From positions 38,191 through 102,190 of the forward strand of contig NZ_JAGXJW010000028.1 of NCBI RefSeq assembly GCF_019091135.1: a stretch of DNA of 64,000 nt. The letters run 5' to 3'. The notes beneath the pieces were generated by a model. It searched no databases. It was given only the letters and a program-made list of their open reading frames with translations, and was not told the origin of the DNA. The position numbers and the translations under genes were made by a program. Shown here in pieces: positions 7,648-15,689 of the stretch. This DNA is from Cohnella sp. GbtcB17. Lineage in GTDB: Bacteria > Bacillota > Bacilli > Paenibacillales > Paenibacillaceae. How positions within the stretch are numbered: position 1 is the first letter of the stretch; each line of letters starts with the position of its first letter.

Positions 7648-9863
7648 CACCCTTGCAGCTTCGCTTTCTCGGTCTGATGTCTCCGTCCCGGCCAGAATGA
7701 CCGGTCGCCCAGCAGCGCGGTGATGGCTGGCACGAGGAACGGCCTTACGAGGAACGTATCCAGCAGCACGCCGATCGCGGTGATGACGCCGAACTGCACA
7801 AGCACCTGGATCGGCAGCGTAGCGAGCACAGCGAACGTGCCGGCCAGGATGAGACCGGCCGAGGCAATGACGCCGCCCGTTTCGCCCACGCCTTCGCGGA
7901 TCGCGTCCCGAAGCGGCAACTCCTTGCGCTTGCGCCAGATGCTGGAGATCATGAAGATGTTGTAGTCTTCTCCGAGCGCCACCAGGAATACGAACGAGTA
8001 CAACGGGATGGAGCCCTGGATCGCGTCTGCGCCGAACAGATAATGGATGACGAGCCAGCCCAGTCCGAGCGCGGAAAAATAAGATAGGATGACGGTGCCG
8101 ACCAAGTAGACGGTCGCGACGACGGAGCGTAAATAAAGGAGCAGCAGGAGCGCGATCAGTGCGATGACGACCGGCAAAATCAGCCGCGTATCCCGTTCGC
8201 CGGTTTCTTTCGTATCGTACTGATCTGCCGTTTGTCCAGAGATCCATACATGTTCGGCAGCTCTGGCATCTCCCGCCTCGGCGAGCGCCGCGCTTGCGGT
8301 TTTGCGCAGCTCGGGAATTTTGTCCAGCGCCTCCAGCGCGTACGGATTGAGCGCTAGCTCGACGTCATAGGCGACGATTTGCGCATTTTTCTGCCCTTCG
8401 ACGGGGTCGGAGACGCGGTTTACATAGGGCAGGCTAGCCAGCTTTTCCGCCAATCCGGTGTCTTTACCTCCCGTATCGACGATAACTTTGACCGGCGCAA
8501 GTTCGCCCTCGGAAAATTGGGAGCCGATTAGTGCGTAGCCTTCTCGAGACTCCATCGTGGAGGGAAACGACGATAGGATGTCGTACGTGAATTTGATCTG
8601 ACTCGATACGCCCGCGAGCAGCGCAAGGCATAGAACCGAGACGAGGGCGATGAGGCCCGGCCGCTTTACGACAAGCGTGCCTGTGCGGTAGCGGGGCGCC
8701 GCTTCGGGAGCGGGCTTCGGCTTGCCGCGCTTTGCGGCCCGCTCCTCGCGCATCTGCTGCGTGCGCGGCACGAACGGCCAGAAGGAGGTGCGGCCGATGA
8801 TGGCGAGCAGCGCAGGCACAAGCGTCAGGCTGGCGATGCTCATAATAAAAATCGCGATGCTAAACGGCGCGGCGAACCGGCGGAACGCGCCGTATTCGGC
8901 GAGCAGCAGCGTGAGCAGGGCGATCACGACGGTGATGCCGCTCATCGCGACGGCGCCGGAGGCGTCCGTCAGCGCGGAGCGAAGCGCCTTCCCTCTATCG
9001 GGCTCATGCTTCAGCAACTGTCGGAAACGAGAGATCAGGAACAGGCAGTAATCGGTTCCGGCGCCGAACAGAAGCACCGTCATAATCGATATGCCCTGCG
9101 AGTCGACCACGATCCAGCCTTCGCGGGCGAGGAAGCCGAGGAGCGGACTGATGACGCCGTAGGCAAAGCCGACGCCGATAAGCGGGATAAAGGCAAGAAT
9201 CGGCGACCGGTAAATCAGCAGCAGCAAAATGAGCACGAGCAGAACGGTGCCCATGAGCAGCGCGAAGTCGGCGTTCTTGAAAAGTCCCGTGGCGTCGATC
9301 TGAATGCCCACCGGACCGGTGACGCGTGCGCTGAGCGCATCCTCCCGGTCGGTCTTGGCTTCGAACGGGTCGCTGCCGATCAGGGCCGCTGTTTGTTTTT
9401 TCAGCTCCGCGACGCCTTCCTTCAGCTGGTCCGTATCCGCGTTCTTGTCGAAAAATACAGGCGTAACGAGCGTGCTGCCATCTTCGGAAAGCTGAGCTTT
9501 GAGCGCGGCGGCGGGCAGTTGATGGAGAGGGGGAACCGCGGTCTGATGAGGAACCGGCGCGCTCGTCCATTGTCCCGCCAGCTTGCGCAAAATATCCAAA
9601 TCGCCTTCAGCAAGTCCGCCTTCCCTGTGCCATACGATTAATGCCGGAACGTCCGCGCCGCTCGCGAACTCCCGCTCGGCGACGGCGGCCGCCTGAACGG
9701 AGGGTCTGCCGTCGGACAGATTCGGCGCGTTGTTAGTCTCGTGCTTGCCGACCTGCGGCAGCAGCACGCTTAATAGGGCGGCTGCGGCGATCCATAATGC
9801 GAGCGTCACCCAGCGGCCGATCGGGCCGGTAATCCCTTTTCCATGAACGCGTGCTTCCTTCAC
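7647..9863 (-). CDS. MMPL/RND-family transporter
   Basis: 738 aa from a GTG at 9863, chosen because GAGGGGGAGC lies 6-8 bp upstream; the frame is open for 51 more codons without a ribosome site. The protein is a two-fold repeat typical of MMPL exporters: one TM helix, a large extracellular loop, then a five- or six-helix bundle, repeated. The helix motifs GAGTDYCLFLISRF in the first half and ALGEDYNIFMISS in the second are the family's proton-relay TM4 and TM10 segments. A charged cytoplasmic linker joins the halves. Such proteins export lipids, drugs or other hydrophobic compounds. The divergent TetR gene at 9977 is its likely repressor. Confidence 0.88.
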   Translation of the reverse strand: MKEARVHGKGITGPIGRWVTLALWIAAAALLSVLLPQVGKHETNNAPNLSDGRPSVQAAAVAEREFASGADVPALIVWHREGGLAEGDLDILRKLAGQWTSAPVPHQTAVPPLHQLPAAALKAQLSEDGSTLVTPVFFDKNADTDQLKEGVAELKKQTAALIGSDPFEAKTDREDALSARVTGPVGIQIDATGLFKNADFALLMGTVLLVLILLLLIYRSPILAFIPLIGVGFAYGVISPLLGFLAREGWIVVDSQGISIMTVLLFGAGTDYCLFLISRFRQLLKHEPDRGKALRSALTDASGAVAMSGITVVIALLTLLLAEYGAFRRFAAPFSIAIFIMSIASLTLVPALLAIIGRTSFWPFVPRTQQMREERAAKRGKPKPAPEAAPRYRTGTLVVKRPGLIALVSVLCLALLAGVSSQIKFTYDILSSFPSTMESREGYALIGSQFSEGELAPVKVIVDTGGKDTGLAEKLASLPYVNRVSDPVEGQKNAQIVAYDVELALNPYALEALDKIPELRKTASAALAEAGDARAAEHVWISGQTADQYDTKETGERDTRLILPVVIALIALLLLLYLRSVVATVYLVGTVILSYFSALGLGWLVIHYLFGADAIQGSIPLYSFVFLVALGEDYNIFMISSIWRKRKELPLRDAIREGVGETGGVIASAGLILAGTFAVLATLPIQVLVQFGVITAIGVLLDTFLVRPFLVPAITALLGDRSFWPGRRHQTEKAKLQG

Positions 9864-9890
9864 TTGCGCTCCCCCTCGCGATTCGATTGC

Positions 9891-9919
9891 GTTATAATAA
9901 GTGATATGGTTGCCGTCAA
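9891..9919 (-). promoter_or_regulatory. Candidate promoter of the MMPL gene
   Basis: Reading the minus strand: TTGACG (9919-9914), 17 bp, TATAAC (9896-9891), about 28 bp before the GTG start. An imperfect inverted repeat, CAATAATTA (9917-9925) and TTAATATTG (9940-9948), overlaps the upstream edge and could be the TetR operator; this is weak. Confidence 0.5.
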
Positions 9920-9976
9920 TAATTATATATACCGGAAGGTTAATATTGCAACACGTTTGAGAGGAAGGCGCGGCAT

Positions 9977-10582
9977 GTGAATCAGAAACGTACGGGAAGG
10001 GCCCCGGGTCGGCCAAAAGGGAGCACGGACAGCAGGGCGGTTTTGCTCGGCGCGGCCTCGGCTCTTTTTATGGAATTCGGCTACGAGCCGGTATCGCTGA
10101 ATCAGATCGCGGAGCGGGCCGGCGTGACCAAGGCTTCGATCTATTATTATTTCAGCGGCAAGCCGGAGCTGTTCGCAGCTTCCGTCATCGAGATGATGGG
10201 GCGCATCTGCGTCTTTACGCGGCGGATTCTCGAGCAGGAGGGCACGCTTAGGGAACGGCTGGTCAAGGTGGCGACAGCGAAGATGGCGGACACGCACGTC
10301 GAGTTCGAATCGATGATGCGCGAAGCGATCGCCTCGCTCAGCGAGGAGCAGCGGCGCGACATTCGCGAAGCGGAGCACCGCATTCACGAAGTGCTGGCGG
10401 AGTGCTTCGCCGACGCCGCAGCGAGCGGAGAGATGCGCGGCGGGGAAGATCCGCTTCTGCTGGCGCATGCTTTTTCATCGCTGCTGATGGTCGCGGGCCG
10501 CGACGGCGACGGCGAGCGAAGGGAAGATCTGCCCGAACGGATCGTCGATCTTTTCTGGCAAGGAGCGGGACCGCGAGCTTGA
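9977..10582 (+). CDS. TetR/AcrR family transcriptional regulator
   Basis: 201 aa, GTG start with GAGAGGAAGG upstream. The N-terminal TetR helix-turn-helix is clear at about residues 30-65 (VSLNQIAERAGVTKASIYYYF). The C-terminal ligand domain is alpha-helical and divergent. It is transcribed away from the MMPL gene across a 113-bp intergenic region, the usual layout for a drug-responsive repressor of an adjacent exporter. Its stop codon lies inside the -35 box of the leuS promoter. Confidence 0.9.
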   Translation: MNQKRTGRAPGRPKGSTDSRAVLLGAASALFMEFGYEPVSLNQIAERAGVTKASIYYYFSGKPELFAASVIEMMGRICVFTRRILEQEGTLRERLVKVATAKMADTHVEFESMMREAIASLSEEQRRDIREAEHRIHEVLAECFADAAASGEMRGGEDPLLLAHAFSSLLMVAGRDGDGERREDLPERIVDLFWQGAGPRA

Positions 10583-10608
10583 CATTGATCGACGGCAACC
10601 GCTATAAT
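10579..10608 (+). promoter_or_regulatory. Sigma-A promoter of leuS
   Basis: Perfect TTGACA (10579-10584) and TATAAT (10603-10608) with an 18-bp spacer. It overlaps the tetR stop and lies directly before the T-box leader. Confidence 0.85.
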
Positions 10609-10624
10609 CGAGGAAATAACGGCT

Positions 10625-10890
10625 AAGAAGAGGAAAAGTAATCGCTCAGCGTCACCCAGAGAACCGGCGGAGGGTGCAAGCCGGCTGACGTCAGCGACGA
10701 ACTCGCCTTGGAGCCCCGCGTTCAATCCATGCCAGGCCATGTGCCTTGGCGGGCAAGCGCGGCGAGTCCCTCCGCGTTAAGGAGGAAGAGTGGACGGCAT
10801 GCCCAAGCAGGGCTAACGTCAACTAGGGTGGTACCGCGAGTTTAACCTCTCGTCCCTAGCGTGATTTCGCTGGGGGCGAGAGGTTTTTTG
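10625..10890 (+). promoter_or_regulatory. T-box leader (leucine) controlling leuS
   Basis: The T-box sequence AGGGTGGTACCGCG is at 10825-10838. The terminator follows: AACCTCTCG (10844-10852) pairs with CGAGAGGTT (10877-10885), extended inward by TCCCTAGCG / CGCTGGGGG-type pairing, and ends in TTTT. Stem I motifs are present, with the specifier loop GAACTCGCC; CTC at 10702-10704 is a leucine codon. Uncharged tRNA-Leu would bind the specifier and the T-box bulge and stop the terminator from forming. The gap 10583-10923 holds only this leader and its promoter. Confidence 0.93.
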
Positions 10891-10923
10891 GTTTTTAACG
10901 AGCAGTCAGACGGAAGGGGCAGC

Positions 10924-13368
10924 ATGACCATGGTACAAGACAACAATCAACCCGGCTACAAGCCGCAGACGCTGGAGCCCAAGTGGCAGCGCTACTGGGA
11001 CGAACACAAGACGTTCCGCACGACGGAGGACCCGGGCAAGGAAAAGTTTTACGCGCTCGATATGTTCCCGTATCCATCCGGTGCCGGCCTGCACGTCGGG
11101 CATCCCGAAGGCTATACGGCGACCGATATCGTCAGCCGCTACAAGCGCATGCGCGGGTACAACGTGCTCCATCCAATGGGCTGGGACGCGTTCGGCCTGC
11201 CGGCCGAGCAGTACGCGCTCCAGACGGGGCGGCATCCGCGCGAGATCACGGTGGAGAATATCGACAACTTCCGCCGCCAGATCAAGTCGCTCGGCTTCTC
11301 GTACGATTGGGACCGCGAGTTCAGCACGACCGATCCCGACTATTACAAGTGGACCCAGTGGATTTTTATCCAGCTGTATAAAAAGGGACTCGCCTACGTC
11401 GCCGAAGTGCCGGTCAACTGGTGCCCGGCGCTCGGTACGGTGCTTGCGAACGAAGAGGTCATCAACGGGCTGAGCGAGCGCGGCAACCATCCGGTCATCC
11501 GCAAGCCGATGCGCCAATGGATGCTCAAGATTACCGAATACGCCGAACGGCTGCTCGAGGATCTCGAGGAGCTCGACTGGTCGGAGAGCATCAAGGACAT
11601 GCAGCGCAACTGGATCGGCAAGTCGACGGGGGCCGAGGTCACATTTGCGATCGACGGCCACGCGGACGCCGCCCTCACGGTGTTCACGACGCGCCCGGAT
11701 ACGCTGTTCGGCGCGACGTATTGCGTGCTGGCGCCGGAGCACGAGCTCGTGTCGGCGATCGCTTCGCCCGAGCAGAAGGCGGACGTCGAGGCTTATGTCG
11801 AGCAGGCTGCGCGCAAGAGCGACCTCGAACGCACCGACCTGGCGAAGGATAAGACGGGCGTGTTCACCGGCGCCTATGCGGTCAACCCGGTGAACGGCGA
11901 GCTCGTGCCGGTCTGGATCGCGGACTACGTGCTCGGCGGTTACGGTACGGGCGCGATCATGGCCGTGCCTGCCCACGACGAGCGGGACTGGGCGTTTGCG
12001 AAGAAATTCGGGCTGCCGATCGTCGAGGTCGTCAGCGGCGGCAACGTCGAAGAAGCGGCGCATACCGGAGAAGGAGAGCACGTCAACTCGGGCTTCCTGA
12101 ACGGCCTGTCTACCGCCGACGCGATCGCCAAGAGCATCGCCTGGCTGGAGGAGCAGGGCAAGGGACGCGGCAAGGTTACGTACAGGCTGCGCGATTGGCT
12201 GTTCAGCCGCCAGCGCTATTGGGGCGAGCCGATCCCGGTGCTGCACTTTGAGGACGGCAGCATGGAGACGGTGCCGGAGGAAGAGCTTCCGCTGCTGCTG
12301 CCGGAGGTTGACGCGATCACGCCGTCGGGCACGGGCGAATCGCCGCTCGCGACCGTCGAGGATTGGGTGAACGTGACGCTGCCGGACGGCCGCAAGGCGC
12401 GCCGGGAGACGAATACGATGCCGCAGTGGGCGGGCAGCTGCTGGTATTACCTGCGGTTCATCGATCCGAAAAACGCGGACGCGATCTGCGATCCGGCCAA
12501 GCAGCGGGAATGGCTGCCGGTCGATCTGTACATCGGCGGCGCCGAGCATGCCGTGCTTCACTTGCTCTACGCGCGATTCTGGCATAAAGTGCTGTACGAT
12601 CTGGGCGTCGTGGCCACCAAGGAGCCGTTCCACAAGCTCGTCAACCAGGGTATGATACTCGGCACGAACAACGAAAAGATGTCCAAGTCGCGGGGCAACG
12701 TCATCAACCCCGACGACATCGTCAGCGAGTTCGGTGCGGATACGCTGCGCGTGTACGAGATGTTCATGGGGCCGCTCGAAGCGACCAAACCGTGGAATAC
12801 GAACGGCGTCGAGGGCATGTACCGCTTCCTCGGCCGCGTATGGCGCCTGTTCGTCGGAGAGAATGGCGAGCTTAGCGAAAAGATCAAGGATACGGCGGGC
12901 GAAGAAGCGTTCCGCAGAACGTGGCATCGTTCGGTCAAAAAAATTACCGAGGACTACGAAGGCCTTCGCTTTAACACGGCGATCAGCCAGCTCATGATCT
13001 TCGTCAACGAGGCGTACAAGGTCGAGGAGCTGCCGAAGCAGGCGATGGAGCACTTTGTGCAGATGCTGTCGCCGATCGCGCCGCATATCGCCGAGGAGCT
13101 CTGGGAGAAGCTCGGCCATACGGAGAGCGTGACCTATGCGGCTTGGCCGTCCTACGACGCCGAGCTGACGGTCGACGCCGAAGTCGAGATCGCCGTCCAG
13201 GTCAACGGCAAGATCGTGGATCGCGTATCTGTCGCGGCGGATCTTGAGGGAGAGGCGCTGCAGGAAGCGGCGCTCGCGCTGGATAAAGTGAAGGCGGTCA
13301 CGGAAGGCAAGACGGTGCGCAAGATCATCGCGGTTAAGGGCAAGCTCGTCAACATCGTAGCGAACTGA
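10924..13368 (+). CDS. leuS: Leucyl-tRNA synthetase
   Basis: 814 aa from ATG 10924, preceded by GGAAGGGG; codons further upstream in frame are inside the T-box terminator and are not used. This is a bacterial-type LeuRS: ATP-binding HVGH (residues 57-60), the CP1 editing domain in the middle ([15 protein letters not shown]), KMSKS at residues 585-589, and a C-terminal anticodon-binding region with a terminal domain ending in VNGKIVDRV...GKLVNIV. It joins leucine to tRNA-Leu and hydrolyses mischarged products. It stands alone between the tetR gene and comER and is controlled by the T-box. Confidence 0.97.
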   Translation: MTMVQDNNQPGYKPQTLEPKWQRYWDEHKTFRTTEDPGKEKFYALDMFPYPSGAGLHVGHPEGYTATDIVSRYKRMRGYNVLHPMGWDAFGLPAEQYALQTGRHPREITVENIDNFRRQIKSLGFSYDWDREFSTTDPDYYKWTQWIFIQLYKKGLAYVAEVPVNWCPALGTVLANEEVINGLSERGNHPVIRKPMRQWMLKITEYAERLLEDLEELDWSESIKDMQRNWIGKSTGAEVTFAIDGHADAALTVFTTRPDTLFGATYCVLAPEHELVSAIASPEQKADVEAYVEQAARKSDLERTDLAKDKTGVFTGAYAVNPVNGELVPVWIADYVLGGYGTGAIMAVPAHDERDWAFAKKFGLPIVEVVSGGNVEEAAHTGEGEHVNSGFLNGLSTADAIAKSIAWLEEQGKGRGKVTYRLRDWLFSRQRYWGEPIPVLHFEDGSMETVPEEELPLLLPEVDAITPSGTGESPLATVEDWVNVTLPDGRKARRETNTMPQWAGSCWYYLRFIDPKNADAICDPAKQREWLPVDLYIGGAEHAVLHLLYARFWHKVLYDLGVVATKEPFHKLVNQGMILGTNNEKMSKSRGNVINPDDIVSEFGADTLRVYEMFMGPLEATKPWNTNGVEGMYRFLGRVWRLFVGENGELSEKIKDTAGEEAFRRTWHRSVKKITEDYEGLRFNTAISQLMIFVNEAYKVEELPKQAMEHFVQMLSPIAPHIAEELWEKLGHTESVTYAAWPSYDAELTVDAEVEIAVQVNGKIVDRVSVAADLEGEALQEAALALDKVKAVTEGKTVRKIIAVKGKLVNIVAN

Positions 13369-13376
13369 CACGTCAA

Positions 13377-13409
13377 GGGCGGCCCGTCTGAATCGTCGGG
13401 CCGCCCTTT
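13377..13409 (+). terminator. Intrinsic terminator of leuS
   Basis: Perfect 10-bp stem GGGCGGCCCG (13377-13386) / CGGGCCGCCC (13397-13406), 10-nt loop, then TTT. It lies 8 bp after the leuS stop and faces the 3' end of comER. Confidence 0.85.
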
Positions 13410-13469
13410 GCGCTGTTCTGCGGTTGCCGCGCCTCGCTCGCCGGCCGGCCTCCGGCTCGATTAGTCAGC

Positions 13470-14306
13470 CTAATCGGACCGGAAGGACTGCTCGGAGAGC
13501 GAGGCTTCAACCTTGATCAGATCCTCCGCGAACTTGTCGTGCGTTTTCCGCATCACCTTGCGGAAGGCGTCTTGGGTCGACTGGCGCAGTTCTTCCATCG
13601 CTACCGCCGTGATGCCGCCGGGCACGCACACGCGCTCCTGCAGTTCGCGCATCGTGCAGCCCTGCTCCAGCAGCCTTGCCGTGCCGAGCAGCATCTCGGC
13701 GCCGACCTTGGCCGCGACCTCGGGCGTAAGTCCCGCGAATTCGACGGTCGCTTCCACGAATTGCTCCAGCAGGTACGCCATGAAAGCGGGGCCGCAGCTG
13801 GACAGGTCCGAAGCGGCGCGCACGCTGTCTTCGGGCACTTCGATGGGCTCGCTGATGCGCGCGAACATGGAGACGAGGAGCTTTTTGTCGGCAGGCTCGA
13901 GCCGCGTGCCGTACATGAACAGCGAGGCACCGCTCGCTGCGCCGTTGACGATGCTGGGGATGATTTTCGCCGTCTTGCAAGGCGTGAGTCGCTCCAATTG
14001 CTCCAGCGTGACAGGGCTGGTAATCGACACCAGCAGCTGCTCCGGCCGGAGCAGGTCTCGAATTTCGCCGATGACCGCCCGGTAATCGAGCGGCTTCACG
14101 CAGATAAAGACGATATCCGCGTCCCGGACGGCTGCCGCGTTCGTCGGCCCGATCCGTAGGCCCGGAAACTGAAGCGCCAGACGTTCCGCTTTGGAGGAGG
14201 TGCGAGTCGCGATCGTCACTTCCGACGGCTCAAAAGCCCGGGCGCGCAGCAAGGCTCCCGCTAGCAGACCGCCCATGCTTCCGGCGCCGATGAAGCCGAC
14301 CTTCAT
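13470..14306 (-). CDS. comER: ComER, pyrroline-5-carboxylate reductase-like late competence protein
   Basis: 278 aa from ATG 14306, chosen because GGGAGGGGGACC lies just upstream. The N-terminal Rossmann motif GFIGAGSMGG (residues 4-13) and the C-terminal P5CR dimerisation region (VCVPGGITAVAMEELRQS) show homology to ProC. In B. subtilis comER lies upstream of, and opposite to, comEA, exactly as here, and is not needed for competence. Whether it reduces pyrroline-5-carboxylate is unproven. Confidence 0.9.
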   Translation of the reverse strand: MKVGFIGAGSMGGLLAGALLRARAFEPSEVTIATRTSSKAERLALQFPGLRIGPTNAAAVRDADIVFICVKPLDYRAVIGEIRDLLRPEQLLVSITSPVTLEQLERLTPCKTAKIIPSIVNGAASGASLFMYGTRLEPADKKLLVSMFARISEPIEVPEDSVRAASDLSSCGPAFMAYLLEQFVEATVEFAGLTPEVAAKVGAEMLLGTARLLEQGCTMRELQERVCVPGGITAVAMEELRQSTQDAFRKVMRKTHDKFAEDLIKVEASLSEQSFRSD

Positions 14307-14453
14307 CTGAGGTCCCCCTCCCGCTATTGACATTATGCATGGCTACTTTCCATTGTATGTCAGTAGGTTTGGCCGACATGACTCGATTTTTTACGCGTTT
14401 TGAAATGAGATGAATGCCGGTCGTATCCGGTGAAGATCATGGAGGAGAGGCGA

Positions 14454-15035
14454 ATGCGAGGAAATACGGCGCGGAACGCCCGGCTGCGCAGCCGGGCGGC
14501 TCTGCTGGCAGGCGCGGCCGCGGCCGGCCTGCTTGCTTGGGGATGGCTGAGACCGGCGGACGGGAGCGTGCCCGGCTGGGAGCCGGTGAACGCGCAGGTC
14601 GCCGCGGCGGTCGCCAACGCGGAGGTGGAGGGCGGCAAGGCGGAGCGAGCGGGCGGGAAGACCGGCTCTGCGGATGCGTCGTCAGCATCGGCTGCGACCG
14701 TCCGGCCCGCGGACACTAAGGGCGCTGCCGAGCCTACGGCCGGCGGCTCGGCACCGGTGCTTCCGCCTGCCTCGTCATCCGCCAGTCCCGCCTCGAACGC
14801 GCTAGAAGAAGCGCAGTCGCCGGCTGCGGAGTCTGCGGACGGACGGCTCGACATCAACCGGGCGAGCGCCGCAGAGCTGGATGCCCTGCCCGGTATCGGG
14901 CCGGCCAAGGCCGAAGCGATCGTTCAATATCGGAAGGCGCACGGACGCTTCGGGTCGCCGGAAGCGCTGACGGACGTCAAAGGAATCGGGGACAAGCTGC
15001 TCGCGAAGCTGCTGCCTCTCATCAAGGCCGGCTAG
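14454..15035 (+). CDS. comEA: ComEA-type DNA-binding competence protein
   Basis: 193 aa from ATG 14454 behind GGAGGAGAGG. One membrane anchor (about residues 15-31) is followed by a long Ala/Ser-rich linker and a C-terminal helix-hairpin-helix DNA-binding domain (about residues 132-193: LDINRASAAELDALPGIGP...DVKGIGDKLLAKLLPLI). ComEA binds double-stranded DNA on the outer face of the membrane and passes it to ComEC. The SLBB-like domain of B. subtilis ComEA is not recognisable; the region between anchor and HhH is low-complexity. First gene of the comE operon. Confidence 0.92.
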   Translation: MRGNTARNARLRSRAALLAGAAAAGLLAWGWLRPADGSVPGWEPVNAQVAAAVANAEVEGGKAERAGGKTGSADASSASAATVRPADTKGAAEPTAGGSAPVLPPASSSASPASNALEEAQSPAAESADGRLDINRASAAELDALPGIGPAKAEAIVQYRKAHGRFGSPEALTDVKGIGDKLLAKLLPLIKAG

Positions 15036-15078
15036 GGCCGAGCGGCTGTCCGGGATACACAACAGGAGGAGAAGCCAG

Positions 15079-15597
15079 ATGTCGCTTGCGGTTCGCAAGG
15101 ATTGGGACACTTACTTTATGGACATCGCCTTCATGGCGTCGACGCGGTCGCGCTGTCCGAGGCGCCATGTGGGCGCCGTGCTCGTGCAGGGCAAGAAGCT
15201 GCTGGGTACGGCCTACAACGGCGCGCCGATGGGCGTGCCGGACTGCTCGGAGGCCGGTTGCATGATCGTCGAAGAATTTGCGCCCGCGCCGTCGGGCGAA
15301 CCGGGCGTCATGGTCAAAAAGGAGCGCTGCATCCGCACGATCCACGCGGAGCAGAACCTGCTGCTGTTCACGGACCGGATCGACCGGGAAGGCTCGACTG
15401 TCTACGTGACCGACCAGCCTTGCTGGACGTGTGCGAACATGCTCGCCAACAGCGGCATCGTCGAGATCGTTTTCCACCGCGGCTATCCGAAGGACCACGA
15501 CAAAGTTTCCGCGCTGATGGCCGAGCGCCGCATCGTTTTCAGGACGATACCGGATTACGCGCCGCCTCAGGATACGGAAGTTAAGGAAGCCGATTAG
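15079..15597 (+). CDS. comEB: ComEB, dCMP deaminase family
   Basis: 172 aa behind AGGAGGAG. The cytidine/deoxycytidylate deaminase zinc site is complete: HAE (residues 89-91, with the catalytic Glu) and PCWTC (Cys115 and Cys118). The N-terminal segment HVGAVLVQGKKLLGTAYNG is typical of ComEB. dCMP deaminase makes dUMP for dTTP synthesis. In B. subtilis ComEB is not required for DNA uptake despite its operon position. An intrinsic terminator lies between it and comEC. Confidence 0.94.
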   Translation: MSLAVRKDWDTYFMDIAFMASTRSRCPRRHVGAVLVQGKKLLGTAYNGAPMGVPDCSEAGCMIVEEFAPAPSGEPGVMVKKERCIRTIHAEQNLLLFTDRIDREGSTVYVTDQPCWTCANMLANSGIVEIVFHRGYPKDHDKVSALMAERRIVFRTIPDYAPPQDTEVKEAD

Positions 15598-15634
15598 CGG
15601 ATCGATAGCCGAATACGAAAGCAAGCCATGGGAA

Positions 15635-15670
15635 GAACCCTGCTTAAACGCGCAGGGTTCTTTTATTTTT
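15635..15670 (+). terminator. Terminator between comEB and comEC
   Basis: Stem GAACCCTGC (15635-15643) / GCAGGGTTC (15652-15660), 8-nt loop, then TTTTATTTTT. It probably lowers comEC expression relative to comEA-comEB unless it is read through. Confidence 0.85.
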
Positions 15671-15689
15671 AAGAGAGGAGGGTGCAACG

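Noticed and set aside
10861..10923. Longer N-terminus of leucyl-tRNA synthetase
   Set aside because: These codons are the T-box terminator.
10906..13371. 821-residue reverse frame opposite leuS
   Set aside because: A shadow of a high-GC gene; Arg/His/Leu-rich composition without domain features, on the strand opposite a clear LeuRS.
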